From positions 1 to 51,693 of the forward strand of contig NZ_VLKW01000019.1 in the NCBI RefSeq assembly GCF_007830495.1: DNA of 51,693 nt. The letters run 5' to 3'. The DNA is from Pseudoduganella flava. GTDB lineage: Bacteria; Pseudomonadota; Gammaproteobacteria; Burkholderiales; Burkholderiaceae_D. Under the pieces are notes generated by a model. It made no database searches, was not told the DNA's origin, and saw only the letters and a program-made list of their open reading frames with translations. Position 1 is the first letter of the stretch; every line of letters begins with the position of its first letter. This document shows, one piece after another, positions 7,939 through 15,830 of this stretch. The translations under genes and the position numbers were made by a program.

Positions 7939-9177
7939 ATGACACGACCGTTATTGACGGCCGTGGCGGCGGTATTCGTCCTGTGCCGCGGCCCCGCGTG
8001 GGCCGAGGCGCAGGCGCCGTCCCCGGCCACCCTGCTTGACCTGCCGGCCGCGCTGCGGCTGGCGGCCGAGCGCGATCCCACCTTGCGCGCGGCCGCGCAC
8101 GAAGTCGCGGCGAGCGATGCCGCCGTCGACCAGGCCGGCCGCCTGCCCAACCCGGAACTCGCCTACCTGCGCGAAGGCCAGCGGGCCGGCACCCGCACGA
8201 CCACCGTACAGATCAACCAGCCGCTGGAGCTGGGCGGCAAGCGGCAAGCGCGCATTGCGCTGGCCAACGGCGCGCTGGACGTCGCGCGCGGCGAGCTCGC
8301 TCTGCGCCGCCAGGCGCTGCGAGCCGACGTCACCCTCGCCTATTACACGGTGCTGGCCGCGCAGGAGCGGCAGCGGCTGGCGCAAGCCGCCGCCGACCTG
8401 GCCGCGCGCAGCCTCGGTGCGGCCGATATCCGCGTCGCGGCCGGCAAGGTCTCGCCCATCGAGGCGGGCAAGGCCCGGCTGGCCCAGGCCGAAGCGCAAG
8501 CGGCGCTGGGCCGCGCCACGGCGGAACTGGCGATCGCCCGCACCCGTCTGGCCGCCTTCATCGGCGCGCGTGCCGACGAGCCGCTGGCCAGTGCCGACGC
8601 GGCCGCCCTGCCCGATCCGGGCCCGCTCGCACCGTTGCTCGACCGGGCCGCGGATGGCCCGGCATTGCTGCTCGCCCGGCGTCAGGTCGTCTACCAGCAG
8701 GCGCAGACGGACGTGGCGAAGAGCGCTCGCGTGCCCGACGTGACCTTGACGATCGGCAGCCAGCGCGACGACCAACTGGCGCGGCGCCAAGCCGTCGTCG
8801 GCATCGCCGTGCCGTTGCCGCTGTTCGACCGCAACGGCGGCAATGTCGTGGCGGCGAGCGAGCGCGCCGCCAAGGCCCGTGCCGAGCTGGAAGCGGCCCA
8901 GCGGGACGTGACGGCCGACGCAACCACCGCCTGGCTGCGCTACCGGCAGGCGCGCGACGAAGCGCTGCTGATGCAGAACGGCGTCGTGGCCGATGCCGCG
9001 TCCGTGCACGCGCTGACGTTGAAGGGCTACGAGTACGGCAAGTTCGCCTTCCTTGACGTGCTGGACGCGCAGCGCACGCTGTTCGCGGCCCGATCGCGCC
9101 TCCTCGACGCGATGCTGGACGCCTGGCGCGCCCACGCCGACCTTGCGCGCCTGACGGGCGCCTTGACCACCGAATGA
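7939..9177 (+). CDS. czcC: CzcC-like outer-membrane efflux protein (TolC family)
   Basis: Outer-membrane channel of 412 residues for the tripartite heavy-metal pump. It has a signal peptide (MTRPLLTAVAAVFVLCRGPAWA) followed by two OEP repeats with long coiled-coil helices. Typical OEP sequence is visible in LAAERDPTLRAAAHEV, NPELAYLREGQ, QINQPLELGGKRQARI and, in the second repeat, ITLKGYEYGKFAFLDVLDAQRTLFAARS (read near residues 355-385). The ribosome site CAGGAG precedes the ATG. czcB starts only 10 bases after its stop, so they are surely co-transcribed. The order czcI-C-B-A matches known Zn/Co/Cd efflux operons. Confidence 0.9.
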   Translation: MTRPLLTAVAAVFVLCRGPAWAEAQAPSPATLLDLPAALRLAAERDPTLRAAAHEVAASDAAVDQAGRLPNPELAYLREGQRAGTRTTTVQINQPLELGGKRQARIALANGALDVARGELALRRQALRADVTLAYYTVLAAQERQRLAQAAADLAARSLGAADIRVAAGKVSPIEAGKARLAQAEAQAALGRATAELAIARTRLAAFIGARADEPLASADAAALPDPGPLAPLLDRAADGPALLLARRQVVYQQAQTDVAKSARVPDVTLTIGSQRDDQLARRQAVVGIAVPLPLFDRNGGNVVAASERAAKARAELEAAQRDVTADATTAWLRYRQARDEALLMQNGVVADAASVHALTLKGYEYGKFAFLDVLDAQRTLFAARSRLLDAMLDAWRAHADLARLTGALTTE

Positions 9178-9187
9178 AGAGACAACA

Positions 9188-10411
9188 ATGACGACCAACC
9201 AACGAAAAACCAGGCTGGCGGTCGCGCTGCTGTGCGCCGTCGCCGCCGTACTGGCCGCGCTGATCCTGTGGCGCCAGCCGGGCAGCGCGCCCGCCGGCGA
9301 AACTTCCGAGCATGCCGGCCACGCCGATTCGCACGGCCACGACGACCGCCACCCGGAACCTGCCGCGCCGCACACGGAACAGGAAGGCGCGATCGCGATG
9401 ACGGCCGCGCAGGTGAAGGAAAACGGCATCGCCGTCGACACCACCCGGCCTGCGACGATCCGCGAAACCTTGCACCTGCCGGCGCAGATCAAGGTGAATG
9501 CGGAGCGCGCCGTGGCACTGGCGTTCCCCGCCCAGGGCATCGTGCGTTCCGTGCTCGTGTCGCCCGGCGACGCCGTGCGTGCCGGCCAGGGCCTCGTCGT
9601 GCTGCAAAGCCCGGATGTGGCGCAGTGGCGCGCCGACTACGGCACCGCGCGGCAGCGCGTGGCGCTGGCGCGCAGCGTGGCCGAACGCGAACGCAAGCTG
9701 TGGGACGAAAAGATCTCGGCCCGCCAGGACCTCGATGCGGCGGATGCGGCCCTTGCCGAAGCGCGTATCGGCGAACAGGCCGCCCGCCAGCGCCTTGCCG
9801 CACTGGGCATCGCGGCGGAAGGCGAGGCGCTGGCCACCGCCACGCTGCGCGCGCCGCAGGACGGCATCGTGATCGAGCGCCCCGCCGTGCCTGGCATGGC
9901 GATCGATCCCACCCGCCCCCTCGTCGCGCTGGCCGATCTCGCCCACGTGTGGGTCGAAGCGGCCATCCCGTCGGACAGCCTGGCGCAGGTCACGACGGGC
10001 ATGCCCGCTTCCGTCAGCGCCGCCACCCTCGCGCAGGCGCAGACCGGCACCGTGTCGTTTGTCGGCCCCGTGCTCGGCGAAGCGACACGGATGGCCGTTG
10101 CCCGCGTCACGCTACCCAACTCTGGCCTGCGGCTGCGGCCCGGCATGCTGGCCACCGTCGACCTGCTTGGCCAGCCCGCGCATGCCCCCGTCACCGTTGC
10201 CAGCGATGCGGTGCAGACGATCCACGAACGCAGCGTCGTGTTCGTGCGCACGGCGGGCGGCTTCGCGGCGCGCACCGTCGTCACCGGCCGCTCGGATGGC
10301 CGCCGCACTGAGATCGTGCGCGGCCTGGCCGCCGGCACGCCGTACGCTGCAGCCGGCAGCTACCTGTTGAAGGCGGACCTCGGCAAGGCCGAGGCCAGCC
10401 ATGACGACTGA
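9188..10411 (+). CDS. czcB: CzcB-like periplasmic adaptor (membrane-fusion protein)
   Basis: Adaptor of 407 residues that bridges the inner-membrane pump and the outer-membrane channel. A single N-terminal membrane anchor (ALLCAVAAVLAALILW) is followed by a His-rich segment, EHAGHADSHGHDDRHPEPAA, which could bind metal before hand-over. Then come a barrel-sandwich region (GIVRSVLVSPGDAVRAGQGLVVL), a helical hairpin and a beta-barrel domain (VWVEAAIPSDSLAQV), ending in a membrane-proximal part with a GLAAGTPYAAAGSYLLKADLGK tail typical of HME adaptors. Its stop lies at or just before the start of czcA, so the two are translationally coupled. Confidence 0.9.
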   Translation: MTTNQRKTRLAVALLCAVAAVLAALILWRQPGSAPAGETSEHAGHADSHGHDDRHPEPAAPHTEQEGAIAMTAAQVKENGIAVDTTRPATIRETLHLPAQIKVNAERAVALAFPAQGIVRSVLVSPGDAVRAGQGLVVLQSPDVAQWRADYGTARQRVALARSVAERERKLWDEKISARQDLDAADAALAEARIGEQAARQRLAALGIAAEGEALATATLRAPQDGIVIERPAVPGMAIDPTRPLVALADLAHVWVEAAIPSDSLAQVTTGMPASVSAATLAQAQTGTVSFVGPVLGEATRMAVARVTLPNSGLRLRPGMLATVDLLGQPAHAPVTVASDAVQTIHERSVVFVRTAGGFAARTVVTGRSDGRRTEIVRGLAAGTPYAAAGSYLLKADLGKAEASHDD

Positions 10412-10418
10412 GGCGCCC

Positions 10419-13400
10419 ATGTACCAGCGACTCATCGAATTCGCCATTGCCCGGCGCTGGCTCGTGCTGTTTGCCGTGCTGTGCCTGGGCGCCCTCGGCA
10501 TCCGCAGCTACCAGCACCTGCCGATCGACGCCGTGCCGGACATCACCAACGTGCAGGTGCAGATCAACACGGCCGCCCATGGCTATTCCGCACTGGAGGT
10601 GGAGCAGCGCATCACGTTCCCCATCGAGACCGTGATGAGCGGCCTGCCCGGTCTGGAGCAAACCCGCTCGCTGTCGAAGTACGGGCTGTCGCAGGTCACC
10701 GTCGTGTTCCGCGACGGCACCGACATCTGGTTCGCGCGCCAGCTCGTCACGGAGCGGCTGCAGCAGGCCAGGTCGCGCCTGCCCGGCGGCATCGAGCCGG
10801 CCATGGGCCCGGCCGCGACGGGCCTCGGTGAGATCTTCTACTGGACAGTCGAGGCCAAGGATGGCGCCCGCAAGCCGGACGGCACGCCATACTCGCCGGC
10901 CGACCTGCGCGAGATCCAGGACTGGATCGTCGCTCCGCAGCTGCGCGGCGTGCGCGGCGTCACCGAAGTCAATACGACGGGCGGCCACCTGAAGGAATAC
11001 CTGGTGGCGCCGGACATGGCGCGCCTGGCCGCGCATGGCCTCGGCCTGGCGGAACTGGTGACGGCGATCGACCGCAACAACGGCAACGCCGGTGCGGGCT
11101 ACATCGAACGGGGCGGCACGCAATTCGTCGTGCGCACGCCCGGCCAGTTGCGCACGCTGGACGAAATCGGCAACATCGTGCTGGACGTCGTGGCCGGCGC
11201 ACCGGTGCGCGTGCGCGACGTGGCCAGCGTGGAACCGGGCCGGGAGCTGCGCACCGGCGCGGCCACCGAGAATGGCCGCGAGGCCGTGCTGGGCGCCGTG
11301 TTCATGCTGATCGGCGAGAACAGCCGCGCCGTGGCCGATGCGGCGCGCCGCAAGCTGGACGACGTGAACCGCTCGCTGCCGAAAGGCGTGCAGGCGCTGC
11401 CCGTGTACGACCGCTCGGTACTCGTCAACAAGGCGATCGTCACGGTGCGCAACAACCTCGTCGAAGGGGCGCTGCTCGTCATCGCGATCCTGTTCCTGTT
11501 CCTCGGGAACCTGCGCGCGGCATGCATTGCCGCGCTGGTGATTCCGTTCACGATGCTGCTAGTGTTTTCCGGGATGGTCGGTGCAGGTGTCAGCGCGAAC
11601 CTGATGAGCCTTGGCGCGCTGGACTTCGGCATCATCATCGATGGCGCCGTCGTCATCGTCGAGAACTGCATCCGCCGCCTCGCCCATGCGCAGGCGGCCG
11701 CAGGCCGGCCGCTGACGCGTGCCGAGCGCCTCGCCGAAGTGGCCGCCGCCGCGGCCGAGGCACGCCGCCCGCTGCTGTTCGGCCAGTTGATCATCATGAC
11801 CGTCTACCTGCCCGTGCTGGCACTGACGGGCGTCGAGGGCAAGATGTTCCAGCCGATGGCGCTGACCGTCGTGATGGCGCTGGTGGCGGCGATGGCGCTG
11901 TCCGTGACGTTCGTGCCGGCCGCCGTCGCGCTGTTCGTCACGCAGCCGGTGGCCGAGCGCGAGAACCGCTTGATGGAACGGGCCCGCGCGCTGTATCGCC
12001 CCCTGCTGGACGGCGTGCTGCGCAACCGCCCCATCGCGCTGACGTTCGCCGTGCTGGCGGTGCTGCTGTCCGCGCTGCTGGCCACGCGGCTCGGCACCGA
12101 GTTCGCGCCAGCGCTGAACGAAGGCGACGTGGCCGTGCTGACGATGCGCATTCCCGGCACGGGGCTGCAGCAATCGGTGCAGATGCAGCAGCAGCTGGAA
12201 CGCACGCTGCTGCGCCAGTTCCCCGAGATCGAGCGGGTGTTCGCCCGCATCGGCACCGCCGAGGTGGCGACGGACCCGATGCCGCCGAACGCGGCGGACA
12301 GCTACATCATGCTGAAGCCCGAGCGCGACTGGCCGCGCCCGCGCAAGACGCATGCCGAACTGGTGGAAGCCATCACGGCGGCGGCCGCGCGCGTCCCCGG
12401 CAACAACTACGAGTTCTCGCAGCCGATCCAGTTGCGCTTCAACGAGCTCATTTCCGGCGTGCGCAGCGACGTGGCCGTGAAGGTGTTCGGCGACGAGACG
12501 GAGGCGATGCTGGCGACGGCCCGCCAGGTGGCCCAGCGACTGTCCGGCATCGCCGGCGCCGCCGAAGTGAAAGTCGAGCAGGTCGAAGCGCTGCCGACGC
12601 TGACCTTGCGGGTTGACCGCGACCGCGCCGCCCGCTACGGCCTGAACGTGGCCGACGTGCAGGAGGCGTTCGCGACGCTCGTCGGCGGCCGCGATGCGGG
12701 CCTCGTGTTCGAAGGCGACCGCCGCTTCGCAATCGCCGTGCGGCTGCCCGAAGGCATGCGCAACGACGTCGACGCGCTGCGCCAGCTGCCGATCGCGCTG
12801 CCGGCGCGCGAGGGCCGCAGCGCCAGCATTCCGCTCTCGGAGATCGCCACGCTGGCGTTCGTGCCTGAGGCGAACCAGATCAGCCGCGAGAACGGCAAGC
12901 GCCGCGTCGTCGTCACGGCCAACGTGCGCGGACGCGACCTGGGTTCCTTCGTCGCCGACCTGCAAGCCGACCTGGCGAAGTTGCCGCTGCCGGCCGGGAC
13001 GTGGCTGACGTTGGGCGGCCAGTTCGAGCACCTGCAGGCGGCCGGCCAGCGGCTGGCCATCGTCGTGCCGCTCGCGCTGGCACTCGTGTTCGCGCTGCTG
13101 TACCTCGTGTTCAACAGCGTGCGCGATGGCCTGCTCGTGTTCACCGGCATCCCGTTCGCGATGACGGGCGGCGTGCTGGCGCTGTGGCTGCGGGGGCTGC
13201 CGCTGTCGATGTCGGCCGCTGTCGGCTTCATCGCGCTGTCGGGCGTCGCCGTGCTGAACGGGCTGGTGCTGATGACGCATGCTCGCGCCTTGCGCGACCA
13301 AGGTATCGGCCCGGAACAGGCGATCCGCGACAGCGCACTGGCGCGGCTGCGCGCCGTGCTGATGACGGCGCTGGTGGCATCGCTGGGTTTCCTGCCGATG

Positions 13401-13544
13401 GCGCTGGCCACCAGCACGGGCGCCGAGGTGCAGCGGCCGCTGGCCACCGTCGTCATTGGCGGGATGATCTCGTCGACGGCGCTGACGCTGCTGCTGTTGC
13501 CGGCGTTGTATGCGTGGGCGCACCGCAAGGAGGTGCGGGGCTGA
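10419..13544 (+). CDS. czcA: CzcA-like heavy-metal RND efflux pump (HME-RND)
   Basis: Inner-membrane proton-driven transporter of 1041 residues with the duplicated RND layout: about 12 membrane segments and two large periplasmic loops. Transmembrane helix 4 reads DFGIIIDGAVVIVEN, with Asp-402, Asp-408 and Glu-415. These are the acidic residues essential for zinc/cobalt/cadmium pumping in Cupriavidus CzcA, with the same numbering when the ATG at 10419 is used. That ATG also has TGAGG six bases upstream. A second ATG at 10401, overlapping the czcB stop, would add six residues. The acidic triad argues for divalent Zn/Co/Cd rather than Cu/Ag export. The gene ends the operon, facing a strong stem-loop. 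Confidence 0.93.
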   Translation: MYQRLIEFAIARRWLVLFAVLCLGALGIRSYQHLPIDAVPDITNVQVQINTAAHGYSALEVEQRITFPIETVMSGLPGLEQTRSLSKYGLSQVTVVFRDGTDIWFARQLVTERLQQARSRLPGGIEPAMGPAATGLGEIFYWTVEAKDGARKPDGTPYSPADLREIQDWIVAPQLRGVRGVTEVNTTGGHLKEYLVAPDMARLAAHGLGLAELVTAIDRNNGNAGAGYIERGGTQFVVRTPGQLRTLDEIGNIVLDVVAGAPVRVRDVASVEPGRELRTGAATENGREAVLGAVFMLIGENSRAVADAARRKLDDVNRSLPKGVQALPVYDRSVLVNKAIVTVRNNLVEGALLVIAILFLFLGNLRAACIAALVIPFTMLLVFSGMVGAGVSANLMSLGALDFGIIIDGAVVIVENCIRRLAHAQAAAGRPLTRAERLAEVAAAAAEARRPLLFGQLIIMTVYLPVLALTGVEGKMFQPMALTVVMALVAAMALSVTFVPAAVALFVTQPVAERENRLMERARALYRPLLDGVLRNRPIALTFAVLAVLLSALLATRLGTEFAPALNEGDVAVLTMRIPGTGLQQSVQMQQQLERTLLRQFPEIERVFARIGTAEVATDPMPPNAADSYIMLKPERDWPRPRKTHAELVEAITAAAARVPGNNYEFSQPIQLRFNELISGVRSDVAVKVFGDETEAMLATARQVAQRLSGIAGAAEVKVEQVEALPTLTLRVDRDRAARYGLNVADVQEAFATLVGGRDAGLVFEGDRRFAIAVRLPEGMRNDVDALRQLPIALPAREGRSASIPLSEIATLAFVPEANQISRENGKRRVVVTANVRGRDLGSFVADLQADLAKLPLPAGTWLTLGGQFEHLQAAGQRLAIVVPLALALVFALLYLVFNSVRDGLLVFTGIPFAMTGGVLALWLRGLPLSMSAAVGFIALSGVAVLNGLVLMTHARALRDQGIGPEQAIRDSALARLRAVLMTALVASLGFLPMALATSTGAEVQRPLATVVIGGMISSTALTLLLLPALYAWAHRKEVRG

Positions 13545-13551
13545 AGAAACG

Positions 13552-13578
13552 GCGGCACGGCGGGCCGCGCCGTGCCGC
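13552..13578. terminator. Bidirectional stem-loop between convergent czcA and Rid-family gene
   Basis: A perfect 10-bp stem (GCGGCACGGC at 13552-13561 and GCCGTGCCGC at 13569-13578) with a 7-base loop lies 8 bases after the czcA stop and 17 bases before the end of the convergent gene. There is no T-run on either side, so termination would be imperfect or Rho-assisted. Confidence 0.55.
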
Positions 13579-13594
13579 AAGCGATCGCGCAGGG

Positions 13595-14044
13595 TCAGTC
13601 CGGCACGATCGCGCGGAACGTGATCTCGATCAGCTGTTCCGGGAACGCCAGGCGCGACACGCCGATCAGGTTGCTCGCAACGCCGGGCTGCGCGCTGCCA
13701 TAAGCAGCCTTCCGGACGTCGCCCGCCACGGCAAAGGCGGCGTCCACATCCAATACATACAGCGTTTCCTCGACCACGTTGTCGAGCGTCGCGCCGAACT
13801 GCGCCAGCAGGCCGACGGCGTTCGCGTAGGTCTGGCGCATCTGCTCGGCCATCATGTCGAAGTTACGCGGTTTGCCGTGCTCGTCCACGGGTGCCGGCGC
13901 GACGAGGTTGCCTTGCTGGTCGTGGCTCAGCTGGCCGGAGATGTAGATCGTGTCCTTTACTTTCACGGCCTGGGTGTAGCCGTAGAGGTTTTCCCAGGCG
14001 ACGCCCAGGTTGGCGGTCTGCTTTTGCAGTGGCGATGTATTCAT
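13595..14044 (-). CDS. RidA/YjgF-family protein
   Basis: Cytoplasmic protein of 149 residues in the Rid (YER057c/YjgF/UK114) superfamily, whose archetype RidA hydrolyses reactive enamine/imine intermediates to keto acids. The fold is visible in VKDTIYISGQLSHDQQGN, MRQTYANAVGLLAQFGATLDNVVEETLYVLDVDAA and the C-terminal RLAFPEQLIEITFRAIVPD. RidA's catalytic Arg is usually in a C-V-R-V or similar block; here the region reads GVASNLIGVSRLAF, so it may belong to a Rid subfamily with a different or no deaminase activity. The start is the ATG at 14044; the in-frame upstream extension has no family residues. Confidence 0.85.
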   Translation of the reverse strand: MNTSPLQKQTANLGVAWENLYGYTQAVKVKDTIYISGQLSHDQQGNLVAPAPVDEHGKPRNFDMMAEQMRQTYANAVGLLAQFGATLDNVVEETLYVLDVDAAFAVAGDVRKAAYGSAQPGVASNLIGVSRLAFPEQLIEITFRAIVPD

Positions 14045-14101
14045 GGGTTCTTTTCCGATTGGCGGCAGCCGCGCGCGGATGGCGGGCAGCATCGCGTGCA
14101 A

Positions 14102-14967
14102 GGATAGCCACCGCGTGACGGGCGTGCATCGTTCGGATTAGGGCAAGCGCCGTCTGCCTTTTTGCAGAAGCGCCCTGAGCAACCAAAAAATGGAATCTTC
14201 ACGGAATGATGTCACTGGCGCCGGCAGCGGTTCCGTGCCGGCGGTCGGCGTCGGGTTCGCAGCGATCGGCAAGCGGTCGCGAAGCAGTGCCTCGTTTTGC
14301 CTAATTGCGCCTCGTTCCTGTCTCACCTTTTTCATTCGGGCGACGTTCTCCCTTCCTGCCGGGCTGCCGCCCCCCTTCGAGTGCGAGGCAAAAACGAGGC
14401 CGAACGCGACAAAACGAGGCAGTTGGCGCAGCGGTGCACGGCGCCGCCTCCCTCGACCTTTGCGTGCAGCCTTTCAAGCGCGTTGCCACGCCGGGCCGGC
14501 CAGGCGCGGAGTGCCTCGTCTTGCCTGTTCACACCACGCTAGTGCCCCACTTTTTCGAGTTCTTCACGGTTGATGTGACAGGCCTTCTTGGCGGCGCACG
14601 CGGTTCCTTCCTGGCGGCCGGCGCCGCGCCCGAGGCGACTGGCGTGGCGCAACGGGCTGGCATAGAGCCCCGCAACCACGCATGCTTCCGCCCCGGAGGA
14701 CACGCCAGCGTGGGCATGATCGACTGCCGCGGGCCCGGTATCGATGCGGTCACCGCCACGCGCACGTCGGGCGCTTTTGGAAGGACGGCGCCATGTGCGA
14801 TCCTCGTGCGACCGCCGCGACGCCTTCAATGCGTCCCACCAGCCATGTCTCCACGCGGCCGCACGGCATGCGTCGGGTGGCCGTCACGCGTGTCTCCTTC
14901 CTGCCCGCCATACACGGCAGCGCTCCGGCAGCACGTGAGCCAACATCGATGTCAGACGCGAATGAAC
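14102..14967. other. Roughly 0.9-kb non-coding stretch
   Basis: No reading frame here has protein-like composition or recognisable domains, and all six frames are interrupted or shadow-like. The only structure I can support is the AAACGAGGC repeat cluster at 14288-14526. The minus-strand frame near 14540-14620 (ending KACHINREELEKVGH) has a faintly protein-like tail and might be a decayed gene end, but I cannot assign it. Confidence 0.5.
14288..14526. repeat. Cluster of short AAACGAGGC repeats in both orientations
   Basis: A short word related to GGCAAAACGAGGCA occurs at least five times in 240 bases: inverted at 14288-14302 (TGCCTCGTTTTGCCT), 14307-14319 (GCGCCTCGTTCCT) and 14512-14526 (TGCCTCGTCTTGCCT), and direct at 14382-14400 and 14408-14422 (GACAAAACGAGGCAG). 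The opposed copies could pair into a long hairpin or form clustered protein-binding sites. No gene overlaps them. Confidence 0.6.
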
Positions 14968-15004
14968 AAAAAAAGTCCGCCGCATGGAACCCATGCCAGC
15001 GGAC
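14968..15004 (-). terminator. Rho-independent terminator of the DUF378 gene
   Basis: On the minus strand a GC-rich stem formed by GTCCGC/GCGGAC (14975-14980 and 14999-15004), extended by GCATGG/CCATGC, is followed by seven T residues (A-run at 14968-14974 on the plus strand). It lies about 110 bases after the stop of the minus-strand DUF378 gene. Confidence 0.85.
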
Positions 15005-15115
15005 GGTCAGCTTGTATCAGCACCATTCACGCACCGCGTCCGCCCACGGGGCAGCGCGGCCGGACGCCAGCGCGTTCGTCCAATGAGTCGGCCAATCAGT
15101 CGGCTAGTGATTCGG

Positions 15116-15364
15116 CTAGTGATTCGGCAGCTTCTTCGCAGCCAGGTAAATGCCGTACAACGCCGACAAACCAACCAGCGCATAGACGACGCGCGCGGCG
15201 GTGGTCTGCTCGCCGAAGATGGCCGCCACCAGATCGAATTGGAACAGACCCACGAGGCCCCAGTTCAGGCCGCCAACGATCAGCAACACCATGGCAATCC
15301 AGTCCACGGCATTCATCGCCTTGTGCGCGACCACGTCGGCCGAGCCAGCATTCAATGTTGCCAT
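15116..15364 (-). CDS. DUF378-family small inner-membrane protein
   Basis: Integral membrane protein of 82 residues with the DUF378 (YuzA-like) signature: a first helix VDWIAMVLLIVGGLNWGLVGLF, a short loop (QFDLVAAIFGEQTTAAR) and a second helix VVYALVGLSALYGIYLA. The function of the family is unknown. Two adjacent ATG codons occur; the second (15364) is six bases from a perfect AAGGAG, the first (15367) only three, so the second is preferred. The gene stands alone with its own terminator downstream. Confidence 0.88.
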   Translation of the reverse strand: MATLNAGSADVVAHKAMNAVDWIAMVLLIVGGLNWGLVGLFQFDLVAAIFGEQTTAARVVYALVGLSALYGIYLAAKKLPNH

Positions 15365-15547
15365 CATCTTCTCCTTGTTCAGGTTGCGGGAAGCCCGCCC
15401 GATGCGAGCCTGCTCATTGTAGGCGTCGCAATGGGCCCTGACAGTCAGAGGGTCATCCAGAACAGCGTAGGAATCGACCTAGATGGAGGTCGCCGCTGCA
15501 AGTCACACGGCTCGGCGGGCTTGGTGGCTTAGTGGGGCGTGGCGGGC

Positions 15548-15754
15548 TCAGCGTGGATTACGCCGCCGCTCGCCGCGGCGGTGAAACTGCGGCGCGCACA
15601 GCACGCGCAGCGCGATCTCGCGGGGCACGCCCGCCTTGCGCATGAACTCGAGGGCCGGATGTATGCCGTCGGCCTCGCCGATCTTCAATCCGTCTTCCAC
15701 CCGCGCTGCCGTCGTTGCGTCGGCGCGCGACCTTGTCGTACCGCGTTCCGCCAT
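15548..15754 (-). CDS. Small hypothetical protein
   Basis: Reading frame of 68 residues, rich in Arg, whose centre VEDGLKIGEADGIHPALEFMRKAGVPREIALRVLCAPQFHRR looks like a real two-helix protein rather than a shadow frame: it has balanced composition and an LxxAGVPREIALRVL helix pattern. A GGAATAGG stretch precedes the ATG. It lies 76 bases from the start of no gene on its own strand and is followed by the hybrid kinase region upstream. I cannot assign a function. Confidence 0.55.
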   Translation of the reverse strand: MAERGTTRSRADATTAARVEDGLKIGEADGIHPALEFMRKAGVPREIALRVLCAPQFHRRGERRRNPR

Positions 15755-15830
15755 GATGCCTATTCCATCGCCAAGAAACGGGGCAGCCTACACGAAACGG
15801 CGCGCAGACGGCGCACGGATGATAGCGAGC

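Noticed and set aside
10401..10418. Upstream ATG as the czcA start
   Set aside because: The ATG at 10419 has better ribosome-site spacing and brings the acidic triad to residues 402, 408 and 415 as in the characterised CzcA; the upstream ATG remains possible.
14539..14829. Minus-strand frame ending KACHINREELEKVGH
   Set aside because: The tail looks faintly protein-like, but the rest does not, no ribosome site precedes it and no family can be named.
14305..15441. 378-codon plus-strand frame across the gap and the DUF378 gene
   Set aside because: Low-complexity Arg/Pro/Ser composition, contains the opposite-strand terminator and DUF378 gene, and has no recognisable motif.
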